NCBI RefSeq assembly: GCF_000429165.1
Contig: NZ_AUBI01000001.1
Location: 310,001-374,000 of the forward strand
Reading direction: 5' to 3'
Length of the DNA: 64,000 nt
DNA from: Acetobacter nitrogenifigens DSM 23921 = NBRC 105050
GTDB lineage: Bacteria; Pseudomonadota; Alphaproteobacteria; Acetobacterales; Acetobacteraceae
A program made the position numbers and the translations under genes. The stretch's first letter is position 1; every line of letters begins with the position of its first letter. Shown here one piece after another: positions 1-9,201 of the stretch. The notes below the pieces were generated by a model. That model was not told the DNA's origin and searched no databases. It worked only from the letters and a program-made list of their open reading frames with translations.

Positions 1-1
1 G

Positions 2-685
2 CGATATGGATCGCCCACGCGACGCGTTGCGGGCGGACGAAGTGCGGATCCGGCCACAGCACTCTCCGGCGTGACGTTTTCGGTTCCACAGGGTGGTTTC
101 CGTTGGCTTTTAGGGCCGTCCGGTGCGGGAAAATCATCTCTGCTGCGCCTTCTCCATCTTGAAGCCCTGCCGCAATCCGGAGAGCTTGAAATCCTCGGAA
201 CCCATGTGGGCGTCGATGTGAAACGGGCGACGCTTGCACGGCTGCGTCAACGTGTGGGTATGGTCCATCAGGACTTTCGCCTGATGCCCACGCTCTCAAT
301 CAGCGATAACGTCGCCCTTCCGCTGCGTCTGGAACGGCGAGACGAAGCCGCAGTTGCAGACGAAGTCGCCGCCATTTTGCGTTGGGTCGGTCTTTCGGAA
401 CGCAGCGGCGCCTTACCTGCGGAGCTGTCGGGCGGCGAGCAGCAGCGGGCGGCGATTGCACGCGCGGTCATCGCACGTCCCGGCGTGGTTCTCGCCGACG
501 AACCGACCAACGCGCTGGAAGAATCCCAGTCCAGCCGCATCGTCGGCATGTTGCGAGAAGTGTCCGCTCTCGGCGCCACCGTAATCGTCGCCACCCATAA
601 CGATGCTCTGGTACGACGCTTCCCCGCCCCTGCGCTGCGTCTTGAGCGTGGCCGCCTGACCACCGATGAATCGAGCACGCCATGA
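2..685 (+). CDS. ftsE: Cell division ATP-binding protein FtsE (5' end outside window)
   Basis: ATPase subunit of the FtsEX ABC-type complex at the divisome, which controls septal peptidoglycan hydrolases at the inner membrane. The frame is open to the window edge, and the residues before the GTG at 71 (RYGS...ALSGV) look like the normal FtsE N-terminus, so the real start lies upstream. Walker A (GPSGAGKSS) is at about 113-139, followed by Q-loop (VHQDFRL), signature LSGGEQQR and Walker B VVLADEPT. The stop at 683-685 lies upstream of the preferred ftsX start. The FtsX-like gene directly downstream separates it from other small ABC ATPases such as LolD. Confidence 0.9.
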   Translation, partial: RYGSPTRRVAGGRSADPATALSGVTFSVPQGGFRWLLGPSGAGKSSLLRLLHLEALPQSGELEILGTHVGVDVKRATLARLRQRVGMVHQDFRLMPTLSISDNVALPLRLERRDEAAVADEVAAILRWVGLSERSGALPAELSGGEQQRAAIARAVIARPGVVLADEPTNALEESQSSRIVGMLREVSALGATVIVATHNDALVRRFPAPALRLERGRLTTDESSTP

Positions 686-743
686 CGCGGCAGGAGAGGT
701 GTCCGCGAAAGGCGTCCTGGACAAGCACAGGACGGGACGGCCG

Positions 744-1826
744 ATGAGCGAAGCGCGGGGACGCCGTAGAGACGGTCTTGCATTGTCACGCGCCCTGCCC
801 GACCGAAGTCTTCTGGCTATGGTCGCGGCGATGAGTCTTCTCGCCAGCCTGACCTACGCAGGCGCCGTAGGCGCGCGCGCCTTGTCGTCCCGCTGGGCTG
901 CAGGCGCAGCCAATCTGGTGACTGTGCAGGTGCCGGACCCCGAAAAACTGCCCGCCGACACAGTTTCCGGGTCGGCGGCGAGCGTAAGCAAAGCCACGGC
1001 GCACGGCGACGGAGCCTCCAGCGCCTCATCTGCGCTCCCGGCCTCTCAGGTGGAGAAACAGAGCGGCGGGCAGAATGCGGCGAAGCCGGACATGACCCGC
1101 GCAGCCGCGATTGAGGCCGTCTTGCAGGCGTCGCCCGACACGCAGCTGGTCCATCGCCTGAACGCCAGCGAAATCGACAAGCTGCTCGCCCCATGGCTCG
1201 GCGCAGCCGGAGCGTCCGCACTGCCGCTACCGGCCGTCATAGAGGTTCATCTCTTTCACAGCGCGAAGCTGTCCGCCGACACGATCGCCTCCATCGCCAA
1301 AATCGCGCCAGGCTCATTGATCGAACGCAATGACGCTTGGCGTGTGCGCCTTCTCGACATCGCACGCAGCCTTCTGGCCTGTGCTGCACTGGCCATTCTT
1401 CTCGTCGGCGCAATCGGGGCGGCCGTCATTGCCATGGCGACACGTCTCGGTCTTGGCGCGCGTCGGGAAAGCATCGAAATCCTGCACGGCCTGGGCGCGG
1501 TTGACGGCTATGTGGCGAGCCGCTTCGCCCGCCGCGTAGCCGGACTTTCTCTTGCAGGCGGCATGGCCGGAACCTTGCTCGCGCTTCCGCCCCTGGCCGG
1601 GATCGCACGCCTTATGGCGCCGCTCTCGGGCGGCGGAGCCCTAAATTTTGGAAGCGGAGAAACGGGCTTCAGCATAGCCGAAACGATGACCGCGCTCACA
1701 ACGTTATGGGGGGAGACGCCACCGGCGCTTTTGTGGGGGCTCGGCGTCGTGCCCTTCGCCGCCGCCTTCATCGGCTGGATCACCGCCCAGGTGATGGTCC
1801 GCGTATGGCTTCGTCGTCTTCCCTGA
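744..1826 (+). CDS. ftsX: Cell division protein FtsX
   Basis: Integral membrane partner of FtsE, 360 aa from the ATG at 744, which is preceded by a GGACGGG stretch. An in-frame ATG at 666, inside ftsE, is possible but would add an unusual leader. The sequence shows a basic N-terminus, one membrane helix (about residues 25-45), a periplasmic segment and three C-terminal helices, the FtsX layout. The periplasmic part carries a low-complexity Ala/Ser-rich insert at about residues 75-115, which makes the protein longer than the usual 300 aa. It overlaps the next gene by 22 bases. Confidence 0.88.
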   Translation: MSEARGRRRDGLALSRALPDRSLLAMVAAMSLLASLTYAGAVGARALSSRWAAGAANLVTVQVPDPEKLPADTVSGSAASVSKATAHGDGASSASSALPASQVEKQSGGQNAAKPDMTRAAAIEAVLQASPDTQLVHRLNASEIDKLLAPWLGAAGASALPLPAVIEVHLFHSAKLSADTIASIAKIAPGSLIERNDAWRVRLLDIARSLLACAALAILLVGAIGAAVIAMATRLGLGARRESIEILHGLGAVDGYVASRFARRVAGLSLAGGMAGTLLALPPLAGIARLMAPLSGGGALNFGSGETGFSIAETMTALTTLWGETPPALLWGLGVVPFAAAFIGWITAQVMVRVWLRRLP

Positions 1827-2431
1827 CCGCGCCGTCCCGACGGCGCGGACCACTATTCCGACTGCTGTCCACGCTCTGCGTCGGGCTACTCGTCTGGGTC
1901 GGGGGGTTCGTATGGTTCGCGTTCGACGCTCTGAGACCTGCCGCGCCTCCGCCAGTTTGCGACGGGATCGTAGCCCTCACCGGCGGCACGGGACGGGTGG
2001 ACGCCTCGATCGACCTCCTGCGCGAAGGATTTGGCAAACGTCTGCTGATTTCCGGCGTCGATCAGCAGGTGCGGCTGAAGGACGTGGCGGCGTCCTTGCA
2101 ACCGAATCTCGCCGCGCGGATCACACTCGGATGGCGCGCATCGTCCACCGCCGGAAACGCATTCGAGACCGCGACATGGGTGGCCGATCACCATATCAAC
2201 AGCCTTATTGTCGTTACGGCAGGCTATCATATGCGGCGCGCCCTGCTGGAGTTGTCGCGAACCATGCCGGATCTGGAGCTGCATCCCTTTCCCGTGCAGT
2301 CCCCGGCGTTACGTCAGCCGTTCAGGCCTTCGACCCTGCATCTGCTTTTACTGGAATATAACAAACTGCTCTTGGCCTTCGTGGCGCCGGTGCGTTTCTT
2401 CCGTCACGCTGCGGACGCTGATTCACCATAG
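1805..2431 (+). CDS. YdcF/ElyC-like DUF218 membrane-anchored protein
   Basis: 208 aa from the ATG at 1805 (MASSSS), overlapping the end of ftsX. A basic N-terminus and a single membrane helix (about residues 18-40) precede a DUF218 domain with its usual blocks: DGIVALTGGTGR, LLISGV, an ST.GNA.ET block and VVTAGYHMRRAL. Family members act near cell envelope and peptidoglycan precursor metabolism, but the precise reaction is unknown. Overlap with ftsX implies co-transcription with the division genes. A longer start at 1706 inside ftsX would add only low-complexity Arg-rich sequence and is rejected. Confidence 0.8.
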   Translation: MASSSSLTAPSRRRGPLFRLLSTLCVGLLVWVGGFVWFAFDALRPAAPPPVCDGIVALTGGTGRVDASIDLLREGFGKRLLISGVDQQVRLKDVAASLQPNLAARITLGWRASSTAGNAFETATWVADHHINSLIVVTAGYHMRRALLELSRTMPDLELHPFPVQSPALRQPFRPSTLHLLLLEYNKLLLAFVAPVRFFRHAADADSP

Positions 2432-2457
2432 ACCTCCCACACGAGCGACGGCGTCGC

Positions 2458-3438
2458 TTAACCTGGGCACGGCACTTCCCGTCGCCATAGACGACGCAGC
2501 AGCCGTCCATCAATAACAGCGAGACCGCAGCCGATCAGCACCGCTCCTGCCAGAGTGTTCCACTTCAGGGTCTCACCAAGCAGAAGCGCGCCCATCGCCA
2601 GAGCGCTTACCGGCACGAGGAAGGTCACCAGCACGGCCTGATTGGCGCCGTGGACCGTCAGGATTCTGAAAAAGATCAGATACGCGAGGGCCGTGCTCAG
2701 CAACGCTATTCCCAGCCACGCCGCCCATGTTTCCGCGCCAAGCCCCCTCCATGCGGAGAGGCCGTCATGCAGCAGCGCAAGCGGCAAAATCACTAGTGCT
2801 GCGCCCGCAAGTTGCCCGGTCGTCAATTGCAGCGGCGCCACTCCGTGCAGCTTGCGCGTCAGGACAGCGCCAATGGCGTAAGAGGTCGTCGCGCCGAGAC
2901 AGGCCAGTTCCCCCGGCAGCACAGACAGGGACAATCCACTGAGAAGATCTCGCCCGATCAGTACGGCGACCCCACAGAAGGCGCAGGCGATGCCGACGAT
3001 TTTCCGGCGGGTCAGTCTGTCGTCGCGCGACGACAGATGCATCGCGATCCCTGTAAAAATCGGCGTGGTGGCGTTCAGCGTCGCGGCCACGCCACTGGTC
3101 ACGAACCGCTCGCTCCACGCGTAGAGGGAGAACGGGATCGCGCAGTTGAACGCGCCCAGAACCAGAAACCAGCCAATTTTTGAGGCGCCAAGAGGAAATT
3201 CCCGCCGTCCGACGACAAGAACCGCCAGCAGCGCCACCGCCGCGAAGCCAACACGCCCGAACACGAGCGTCAGGGGTGGCAGAGACGGGGCCAATACCTT
3301 GTAGAAGAAGAACGATCCGCCCCACAGAATCGAGAGAAATCCCAGAGTGATCCAGTTCTGCCCGACCTGATGACCCATTTCGCCGCCTGTGGCCGCTCGA
3401 GAAGAGACGGCGGTCGCGCGCGACGTTTCCCTGTTCAT
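2458..3438 (-). CDS. EamA/DMT-family drug/metabolite exporter
   Basis: 326 aa from the ATG at 3438, chosen because GGAAG lies about 8 bases upstream; an ATG at 3378 is the alternative. Ten hydrophobic segments arise from two EamA repeats. The first repeat holds the typical LGFLSILWGGSFFFYKV block and the second ends in a GALLLGETL..N..GA.LI motif. The family exports metabolites, amino acids or drugs across the inner membrane; the substrate cannot be read from sequence. It runs convergently to the ftsEX-ydcF genes. Confidence 0.85.
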   Translation of the reverse strand: MNRETSRATAVSSRAATGGEMGHQVGQNWITLGFLSILWGGSFFFYKVLAPSLPPLTLVFGRVGFAAVALLAVLVVGRREFPLGASKIGWFLVLGAFNCAIPFSLYAWSERFVTSGVAATLNATTPIFTGIAMHLSSRDDRLTRRKIVGIACAFCGVAVLIGRDLLSGLSLSVLPGELACLGATTSYAIGAVLTRKLHGVAPLQLTTGQLAGAALVILPLALLHDGLSAWRGLGAETWAAWLGIALLSTALAYLIFFRILTVHGANQAVLVTFLVPVSALAMGALLLGETLKWNTLAGAVLIGCGLAVIDGRLLRRLWRREVPCPG

Positions 3439-3564
3439 AAAACGCTTCCGCCTTCCCGCGCGAAACCGCGAAACAGAGAGAAACGACGTCTCTCCGCACA
3501 TCCGCGACGCCGGACGATCATGGATGAGCGATAACGACCACGCAAGACGCACAAATTCCGTCTG

Positions 3565-4167
3565 TCACGCATCTCTGACCGACGCACATACTCCGGGAAT
3601 TTCGCATGTGTAGGTTTCGCGGACGAGGCTGAACGGCTCACCATCGGAACGAAATAACGTGGCCACATGGCGAAGAATTTCAGCAGGCGCAACGATCTGC
3701 CGTCCGGTCGGCGGCGCATCGGAGAATGGCCAGGACCAGAGCCATTCCCGGCGAGCCGTGACGCGGGTGAACGCAAGCGCCGCGACCACCCGGCCGAACG
3801 GCTCGTCGGACGTATCCAGACTTTCATTCATCCCATCGGTCAGGCGGGATGCGACGTACCAGTTCTCCGCACTCGACAGCACCAACCCGGCGCAAAGCAG
3901 GCGAACACGTCGGCAGCGCATCCGCTCCCCTTCAGGCGGCTTGAGAAAAAGCAACGCGTCATCAGGCTGCGCGCAGAACATCTCATCGGTTTTTTCGGCG
4001 ACAAGCCGCGCGGGAGGCGTCACGCCGTGACCTTCGCACCATCGTTCAAGTGCGCGTGTCGCACTGTCTTCCGCCAGAAGCGCGCAGTCGAAGGCCTCCA
4101 GCCGACGTCGGATCATGGCCCTGTCAGCCGCGGTGTCCCGCAGGACGTCTTGTGCGAAGGCTGTCAT
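3565..4167 (-). CDS. Chorismate-lyase-like protein (putative)
   Basis: 200 aa from the ATG at 4167, 10 bases after the methyltransferase stop, so the two are probably one transcript. The middle carries RRVRLLCAG..LSSAENWYV..RLT..MN..LDTSDEPFGRV, a pattern I associate with the chorismate lyase/UTRA-like fold, in which chorismate is cleaved to 4-hydroxybenzoate and pyruvate for ubiquinone synthesis. That link is from memory of family pattern, not a search. There is no signal peptide or membrane segment. If wrong, this is a conserved hypothetical of the same operon. Confidence 0.5.
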   Translation of the reverse strand: MTAFAQDVLRDTAADRAMIRRRLEAFDCALLAEDSATRALERWCEGHGVTPPARLVAEKTDEMFCAQPDDALLFLKPPEGERMRCRRVRLLCAGLVLSSAENWYVASRLTDGMNESLDTSDEPFGRVVAALAFTRVTARREWLWSWPFSDAPPTGRQIVAPAEILRHVATLFRSDGEPFSLVRETYTCEIPGVCASVRDA

Positions 4168-4177
4168 TCGGCGCCGC

Positions 4178-4897
4178 TCACCCTGGCTCCAGCACCTGAC
4201 GCCGGAGTTCGACCCGTCCCGGAGTGGCAAGCAATGGCGTGCCGCTCCATTGGTCCTTCACCGCTTCCATAATCACGACGCCGCCCATGGTCGGTAGCAA
4301 CGTTCGGCCGGCACGCTCAACGATGACGCCCGGGCGACCGCGAGCAAGGCGCCCGAAAGGCGGTGGATACAGGCCGGTTTGTCGGCGTTCGACATGAAAC
4401 AGCGCCTGCGAAAGCCTCCGCGCGATCTGCCGCTGCGAGAATGGCGTCCCCTGCCCGAACGGGGTCGCATCGTTGAGCGCCCAGACTCCGCGCCGGTTGG
4501 GAACGATCAGCAGCAACTTTCCGTCGTCGCGCAGCAACTTCCAGACGGCGCGCAAGAGCGTCGATGCGGCGTCGGTGGTCTCCAGCGCATGAATGAGCAA
4601 GACGCGATCGAACGACAGGTCGTCAAAGGGAAGTTGCGCCGGATCAACCACGCAGTCGTGATCACCGCCCTCCACGGGAGCGCGGGCCGTCAACGGCGTG
4701 TTGAGGCGCGCGGATATGGACACCCCCACCCGTTCACGCCATAGCGGCAGGAACGGTGAGGCGAAGCCGAGTCCCAGCAAACGAAGCCCGCTCAGGTCGG
4801 GCCACAGTTCGAGGAGCCGCCCTCCCAACACCTCCGCAGCGGCGCCCCCTGCCGAACCCGCATAAAACTCTGACGCCGTACGAACTTCTTGCTGCAT
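4178..4897 (-). CDS. Class I SAM-dependent methyltransferase
   Basis: 239 aa from the ATG at 4897, which leaves a 55-base divergent gap to gloB; a longer start at 4993 would overlap gloB. The glycine-rich SAM site is degenerate but recognisable (LRLLGLGFASPFL). It is followed by a FDRVLLIHALE block and LLRDDGKLLLIVPNRRG, typical of methyltransferase type 11 proteins. In alphaproteobacteria such a gene is often divergent from gloB, as here. The substrate is unknown. Confidence 0.75.
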   Translation of the reverse strand: MQQEVRTASEFYAGSAGGAAAEVLGGRLLELWPDLSGLRLLGLGFASPFLPLWRERVGVSISARLNTPLTARAPVEGGDHDCVVDPAQLPFDDLSFDRVLLIHALETTDAASTLLRAVWKLLRDDGKLLLIVPNRRGVWALNDATPFGQGTPFSQRQIARRLSQALFHVERRQTGLYPPPFGRLARGRPGVIVERAGRTLLPTMGGVVIMEAVKDQWSGTPLLATPGRVELRRQVLEPG

Positions 4898-4952
4898 GCG
4901 GCGTACCCTACCATGAAGGCCGAACCCCGCCGCAACGCCGGAGACACGTCCC

Positions 4953-5681
4953 ATGCCGATCGTTACGTTTCCTGTCCCAGTCTTGAGCGACAATTACGTC
5001 TGGTTGCTACGGGACGATGAGACCGGCCAGATCGCCGTGGTCGATCCTGGAGACGCAGCGCCCGTCCGCGCTGCGATCGAAGCCCACGGCGGGCGGCTCG
5101 ACCTTATCCTGCTCACGCACCATCACGCGGACCATACGGGCGGCGCGACAGCCCTGCGCGACCGGTATGGCGCAAGAATGATCGGTCCAGCCTACGAAGC
5201 AGCGCGCCTGCCGCCTCTCGATCTCGCGGTTCAGGACGGCGATTTTGTCGCGTTCGGCGCTTGCGAGGCGCGCGTTATCGCGACGCCGGGACATACCGCC
5301 GGGCACATCGCCTACTATTTCGACTCTCCGGCTTCACTTTTCTGCGGCGATACGCTGTTCAGCCTCGGCTGCGGACGTCTTTTCGAAGGCACGGCAGCCG
5401 ACATGTTCGCAAGCCTCCGCCGTTTCGACGCGCTGCCCGGCGCCACGCTCATCTACTGCGGCCATGAATACACGGAGTCGAACGCGCGCTTCGCCCTACG
5501 CGTCGATCCCGACAACTTGGCGCTCACCCACCGGGCCGAGGACGTGCGCGAGCTTCGTTCGCACAACGAACCGACTGTGCCATCCACCATGGAGAGCGAG
5601 CGCGCCTGCAACCCCTTCCTGCGGGCGCCCGACGTCGACACGCTGGCGCATCTGCGACGCGAAAAAGACCACGCAAAATAG
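4953..5681 (+). CDS. gloB: Hydroxyacylglutathione hydrolase (glyoxalase II)
   Basis: Hydrolyses S-lactoylglutathione to lactate and glutathione, the second step of methylglyoxal detoxification. 242 aa, close to family length. The metallo-beta-lactamase THHHADH motif is at residues 55-61. GHTAGHI, FCGDTLFS.GCGR.FEG and YCGHEYT..N follow, so all metal ligands and the glutathione-binding basic patch appear present. It starts 55 bases from the divergent methyltransferase. Confidence 0.93.
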   Translation: MPIVTFPVPVLSDNYVWLLRDDETGQIAVVDPGDAAPVRAAIEAHGGRLDLILLTHHHADHTGGATALRDRYGARMIGPAYEAARLPPLDLAVQDGDFVAFGACEARVIATPGHTAGHIAYYFDSPASLFCGDTLFSLGCGRLFEGTAADMFASLRRFDALPGATLIYCGHEYTESNARFALRVDPDNLALTHRAEDVRELRSHNEPTVPSTMESERACNPFLRAPDVDTLAHLRREKDHAK

Positions 5682-5713
5682 GCCTCAAGATCAGCTTTTC
5701 GAACGTCTGTTTT

Positions 5714-6805
5714 TTAGTGCGGGGGCGTGGCGTCGAACGCTGCAGACAGATCCGCCAGAGGAACTGCGCCAAGCATCCACATGCCGCCCCGCAAGCGTAG
5801 CGGCACGGATATCAACGCCCCGCTTTCACCGGATTCGGACGGCGCGGCGCGTCGTCCCCCGTCGCCTGCGGCAGCGACCGTGACAGGCGGAGCGGTCGCG
5901 TCGCTTCCCTGGAAGTCCGCCAATTCCCGATCCAGCAAACTCACGACCCTCGCAAGAGCGGGCGACGCCGCTCCGCCCGCCGCAGCCCTGCGCACCGCAG
6001 CCGCAAGGCCGACGCCAACGAGATCGAAATCGCCCGTCCAGTCCAGCCCGCGCACAAGGCGACCCGAAAGCCGCATATTAACCGGGCCAACGGTCCCCCG
6101 CGCGAGATGCAGCAGAACCACCTGACTGGACTCATTTCCGCCGATGGACGCAGCCACACGTAGCCCATCGACCTGCTTACCCAGCCCGGGCAGCGCTACG
6201 GGCAGATTCAGCCTCTTCACCGAGATGTCCCCGGCCAGCCCCCCGTTCGCATTTCCCCAGGCGAGTCTCGCGTCCAAACCACGCAGTCCGAAGGCAATAA
6301 GCTTTGACGACACGGGGCTTCGCTCGATTTCCAACGCCAGATTCGACGCAGTGACGGCCGCGCCCACGCCATCGGCGCTGGCGGCCCTGTGCAAAACAAG
6401 CTGAGCGCCATCAGACGTGATGCGCGCTGCGAATAACACGCCCTCCGCATCACCGGGCGACGGCCGAGCGAACAACGCCACAGCTTGCGCGCCTTCAGGA
6501 GCGACCGAAACTCTGTGCGAGCGCAGCAAATCAGTGCTTATGTCGAGGCGCTCGGCGGCATAGAGCACGCGCTTTCCATCCAGAACGCCGCTTATCCTTA
6601 CATTGCGCAGTGTCGCACGGCGGATGATAAGCCCCCCCCACGCAGAGGCACGAGACCAGCTGACAACCCAGCCATGGCGCGCCATATCCTGCCGTCGCGC
6701 GTCGAGCGTTGAAAGCGCCGCCCGCTCGCCGCCGGGCATCGGCGTCACCGCGACGACAGACAACGCCAACGTAGACAGGACCACCAAGGGCCAGCGGATT
6801 CTCAC
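5714..6805 (-). CDS. DUF2125-like envelope protein
   Basis: 363 aa from a GTG at 6805. The first ~20 residues form a membrane or signal segment (RIRWPLVVLSTLALSVVAV). The rest is rich in short beta stretches and resembles the DUF2125 family, which is found in alphaproteobacteria and has no known function. The GTG overlaps the stop of a possible small upstream frame (GTGA). An in-frame ATG at 6889 would put 28 charged residues before the signal and is less likely. The protein is expected in the inner membrane with its bulk in the periplasm. Confidence 0.65.
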   Translation of the reverse strand: MRIRWPLVVLSTLALSVVAVTPMPGGERAALSTLDARRQDMARHGWVVSWSRASAWGGLIIRRATLRNVRISGVLDGKRVLYAAERLDISTDLLRSHRVSVAPEGAQAVALFARPSPGDAEGVLFAARITSDGAQLVLHRAASADGVGAAVTASNLALEIERSPVSSKLIAFGLRGLDARLAWGNANGGLAGDISVKRLNLPVALPGLGKQVDGLRVAASIGGNESSQVVLLHLARGTVGPVNMRLSGRLVRGLDWTGDFDLVGVGLAAAVRRAAAGGAASPALARVVSLLDRELADFQGSDATAPPVTVAAAGDGGRRAAPSESGESGALISVPLRLRGGMWMLGAVPLADLSAAFDATPPH

Positions 6806-7017
6806 TTCACATGCCGCCGCATCTTCAGCGGCCAATGCACCGGCGTTGTTACATTTTCTGGCCGCAATTCGCGCCGGACCGGAATCCACTTACCAGATTT
6901 TATCCACAGCCCGTCCACACGCTCGTCCCCAATGCCGGTGAAAACGCCGACGCCGTCCTGATGTGACGTCTGGCTATTCCGACGCAAGGGAACGCCAGCC
7001 AAAAAACGCGGGCCCAA
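6802..7017 (-). CDS. Possible small hypothetical protein (71 aa)
   Basis: A 71-residue frame whose stop overlaps the GTG of the DUF2125-like gene by four bases. Its C-terminal half (DERVDGLWIKSGKWIPVRRE...) looks protein-like, but I do not recognise it. A perfect DnaA-box 9-mer lies inside it, so the stretch may instead be non-coding. Without homologues this is only a candidate. Confidence 0.25.
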   Translation of the reverse strand: MGPRFLAGVPLRRNSQTSHQDGVGVFTGIGDERVDGLWIKSGKWIPVRRELRPENVTTPVHWPLKMRRHVK

Positions 7018-7350
7018 GCGGCTCTCGAGGGTTTTTTAAGCTCGAAGACATCATTCGCCGGTCACATTCGATCCGGTTTTTCAATGCTCCAAGCTGCAAA
7101 CCTCGACAGAAAGGCGTCGTTCGCCGCTTTTCTCCCACAGAGTTATCCACAGAACGCTCTTGATCTTTCCAGCCTAGAAGACGTGCATAGCTCACGGCAG
7201 GAGATTGCGAACGCATTGGGCTTGGCGCTCCCCGGCTTCACTGCCCTGACCCAACTCGCCTGATCCGTAGCAGTCGTCGTGCGAGGCTTCCGACGCCACT
7301 ACCGTCGGCCTCCTCGCAACCTGACAACCAACGGCGTCTTTTAAGCGAAA
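6806..7350. other. 545-bp intergenic region with two DnaA-type boxes
   Basis: Between the DUF2125-like gene and plsC, both on the minus strand. It holds TTATCCACA at 6900-6908 and again at 7143-7151, same orientation, exactly the strong DnaA-box 9-mer. Apart from the possible 71-residue frame no convincing gene is seen. There is no marked AT-rich unwinding stretch. Confidence 0.5.
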
Positions 7351-8094
7351 TCAGTCCCCTGCATTCGGACCAGTCACTTCCCCAGATGTTTCGCCATCGA
7401 AGCGACGCTCTCCCGCGCGCCAGGCCGTCCTGATCTCGCCGAGCAGGTCTCCACGCTTCTCCACCTCCAGTTTCTTGCCAATTACAATGGAGATGACGCC
7501 CGGACGCTTGAGAAATCCTTTCCGCCCCCAGTAACGGCCCGAATCGGTCGCGACGGGATAAACCGGAAGCGACGCATGCCGCGCCACGGCGGCGACGCCC
7601 GGTTTCAGCGAGACGATCTCGCCGGGCGCGACGCGCGTCCCTTCGGGGAAGATAATGATCTGACGCCCGTTCGCAGCAGCCTTCGCCGTTTCCTTCAACA
7701 AGCTGCGCATGGCCTTGGAGCGCGCGCCTCTCTCGACCGGGACCATACCGGTCAGCAGCAGCATCGGTCCGACGAGCGGAATGCGGGTTAGTTCCTGCTT
7801 CATCACATAGGCAGGTTTCGGCAGCAGCGTCATCCAGACCAGCGTATCGAAGGCGGATTGATGCTGGGACGCGATCAGAAACGCGCCATCGGCAGGCAGC
7901 CTCTGCAGTCCTTCCACCCTGAAGGTCGTCCCGCACAGCACGCGCAAGCCGCCGATCAGCAATCTGCACCAGAGCTTCGCATAGGGGAGCGCCAGGCGAG
8001 CGGCGAAAAGCCTGATGGGGAACGCCAGGACGCCCATGACAATCGTAAGCGCGACCAGATAGAGGCTATAAGCCGTGGAGCGAAGCAGGATCAT
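7351..8094 (-). CDS. plsC: 1-acyl-sn-glycerol-3-phosphate acyltransferase
   Basis: Acylates lysophosphatidic acid to phosphatidic acid at the inner membrane. 247 aa from the ATG at 8094; the longer frame to 8337 lacks sensible N-terminal sequence. One or two N-terminal hydrophobic segments precede the catalytic HX4D motif (HQSAFD, residues 78-83) and the substrate-binding FPEGTR (149-154). The TGMVPVERGAR block lies between them. It is divergent from psd, so three phospholipid synthesis genes lie together. Confidence 0.88.
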   Translation of the reverse strand: MILLRSTAYSLYLVALTIVMGVLAFPIRLFAARLALPYAKLWCRLLIGGLRVLCGTTFRVEGLQRLPADGAFLIASQHQSAFDTLVWMTLLPKPAYVMKQELTRIPLVGPMLLLTGMVPVERGARSKAMRSLLKETAKAAANGRQIIIFPEGTRVAPGEIVSLKPGVAAVARHASLPVYPVATDSGRYWGRKGFLKRPGVISIVIGKKLEVEKRGDLLGEIRTAWRAGERRFDGETSGEVTGPNAGD

Positions 8095-8381
8095 ACGGCA
8101 CCTGACTGAAACCGGATCCCGACACGGGTTCGGACGGGTGTCCCGGCTTTTTGTTACAGAGCGCGCCCTGCCCTTCGCAGCCTTCGGCCCAAGGGAGAAT
8201 CTGCTCAGGATCAAAGCCGCAGAAACACATGAAAACCATGCGCGGCCTCGGAGAAATAGCGGATGCAGACCAGAAAATCGCGAGCGTCGCAAGCGGGGCG
8301 GCTCGACGTCAGCCACGAACGAACACCCCCGACGCACGGCGAGACTTGATTCTCGCAGCGCGAACCGCCAAGAACGCGATC
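8095..8381. promoter_or_regulatory. Divergent plsC/psd intergenic region
   Basis: The 287-base gap between two phospholipid genes should hold both promoters. No clear -35/-10 pair or operator stands out by eye. The plus-strand frame remains open through this gap, so the psd start at 8382 rests on homology and not on a stop codon. Confidence 0.3.
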
Positions 8382-9077
8382 ATGTCGCTCATTTCCTCAA
8401 TCAAGCTCGTAATGGCTCGCCCTCACCCGGAGAGCTATCGGTTTTTGCTGGCCTCCGGCGCGGCGACCGCGCTCGGTCGGTACCTCGGGCGACGGCTGAA
8501 CTGCCCCGTCCTCCGTGGCGCAGGGACAGCGAGCGGCCTGTTCTTCGCGTTCTGCCTCTATTTCTTCCGTGACCCCCAGCGCACGCCGCCGCCGCGCGAA
8601 GGACTGGCCGTGGCGCCGGCTGACGGCCGCGTCGTGTCGGTCGAAAAGGTGGCGCCGCCCGTGGAACTGGCTATGGGCGACACGCCGGTCTGGCGCATCG
8701 CCACGTTCCTGTCGGTCCTCGACGTGCACGTGAACCGCTCGCCCGTCGCCGGTTCGGTCGCGCGCGTCGCCTACCACCCCGGCAAGTTTCTGAACGCCAG
8801 CCTGGACAAGGCGTCCACCGAAAATGAGCGCAACGCCATCAGCATCGTGCTTCCCGACGGCCGCATGGTCGCCGTGGTGCAGATCGCGGGCCTCATCGCG
8901 CGCCGCATCGTCTGCTCGGTGAAGCCGGGCGACGCGCTGGAAGCGGGCGAGCGTTTCGGCCTGATCCGCTTTGGCTCGCGGACGGACCTCTATCTTCCCC
9001 CCGGCGTCACCCCGCTGGTCTCGGCCGGTCAGACGATGATCGGGGGCGAGACCGTCATGGCGCAGCTTGACGGATGA
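8382..9077 (+). CDS. psd: Phosphatidylserine decarboxylase proenzyme
   Basis: Converts phosphatidylserine to phosphatidylethanolamine. 231 aa from the ATG at 8382, the short alphaproteobacterial type. Visible motifs are FFRDPQR (61-67), APADGRV, DVHVNR (114-119) and the C-terminal FGSR (197-200). At FGSR the chain is expected to self-cleave between Gly and Ser to make the pyruvoyl group. pssA follows by 124 bases in the same direction, so the two steps are encoded side by side. Confidence 0.92.
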   Translation: MSLISSIKLVMARPHPESYRFLLASGAATALGRYLGRRLNCPVLRGAGTASGLFFAFCLYFFRDPQRTPPPREGLAVAPADGRVVSVEKVAPPVELAMGDTPVWRIATFLSVLDVHVNRSPVAGSVARVAYHPGKFLNASLDKASTENERNAISIVLPDGRMVAVVQIAGLIARRIVCSVKPGDALEAGERFGLIRFGSRTDLYLPPGVTPLVSAGQTMIGGETVMAQLDG

Positions 9078-9201
9078 TCTCGTCCCATGGCCTGCCGACC
9101 GCAGCCGGCGCATCGGGCCATGATCCTCGTCACCTCGGAAGACGGCCTTGCATGACGCTGGCCCGACAGGCGCACCGGGCTCGCACGGCGAGAGCATCGT
9201 C

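Noticed and set aside
6900-7151. Declaring this a chromosomal replication origin
   Set aside because: Only two DnaA boxes, no AT-rich unwinding element and no typical origin genes nearby.
7238-7969. 243-residue minus-strand open frame
   Set aside because: Out-of-frame with plsC on the same strand; plsC has the HX4D and FPEGTR motifs.
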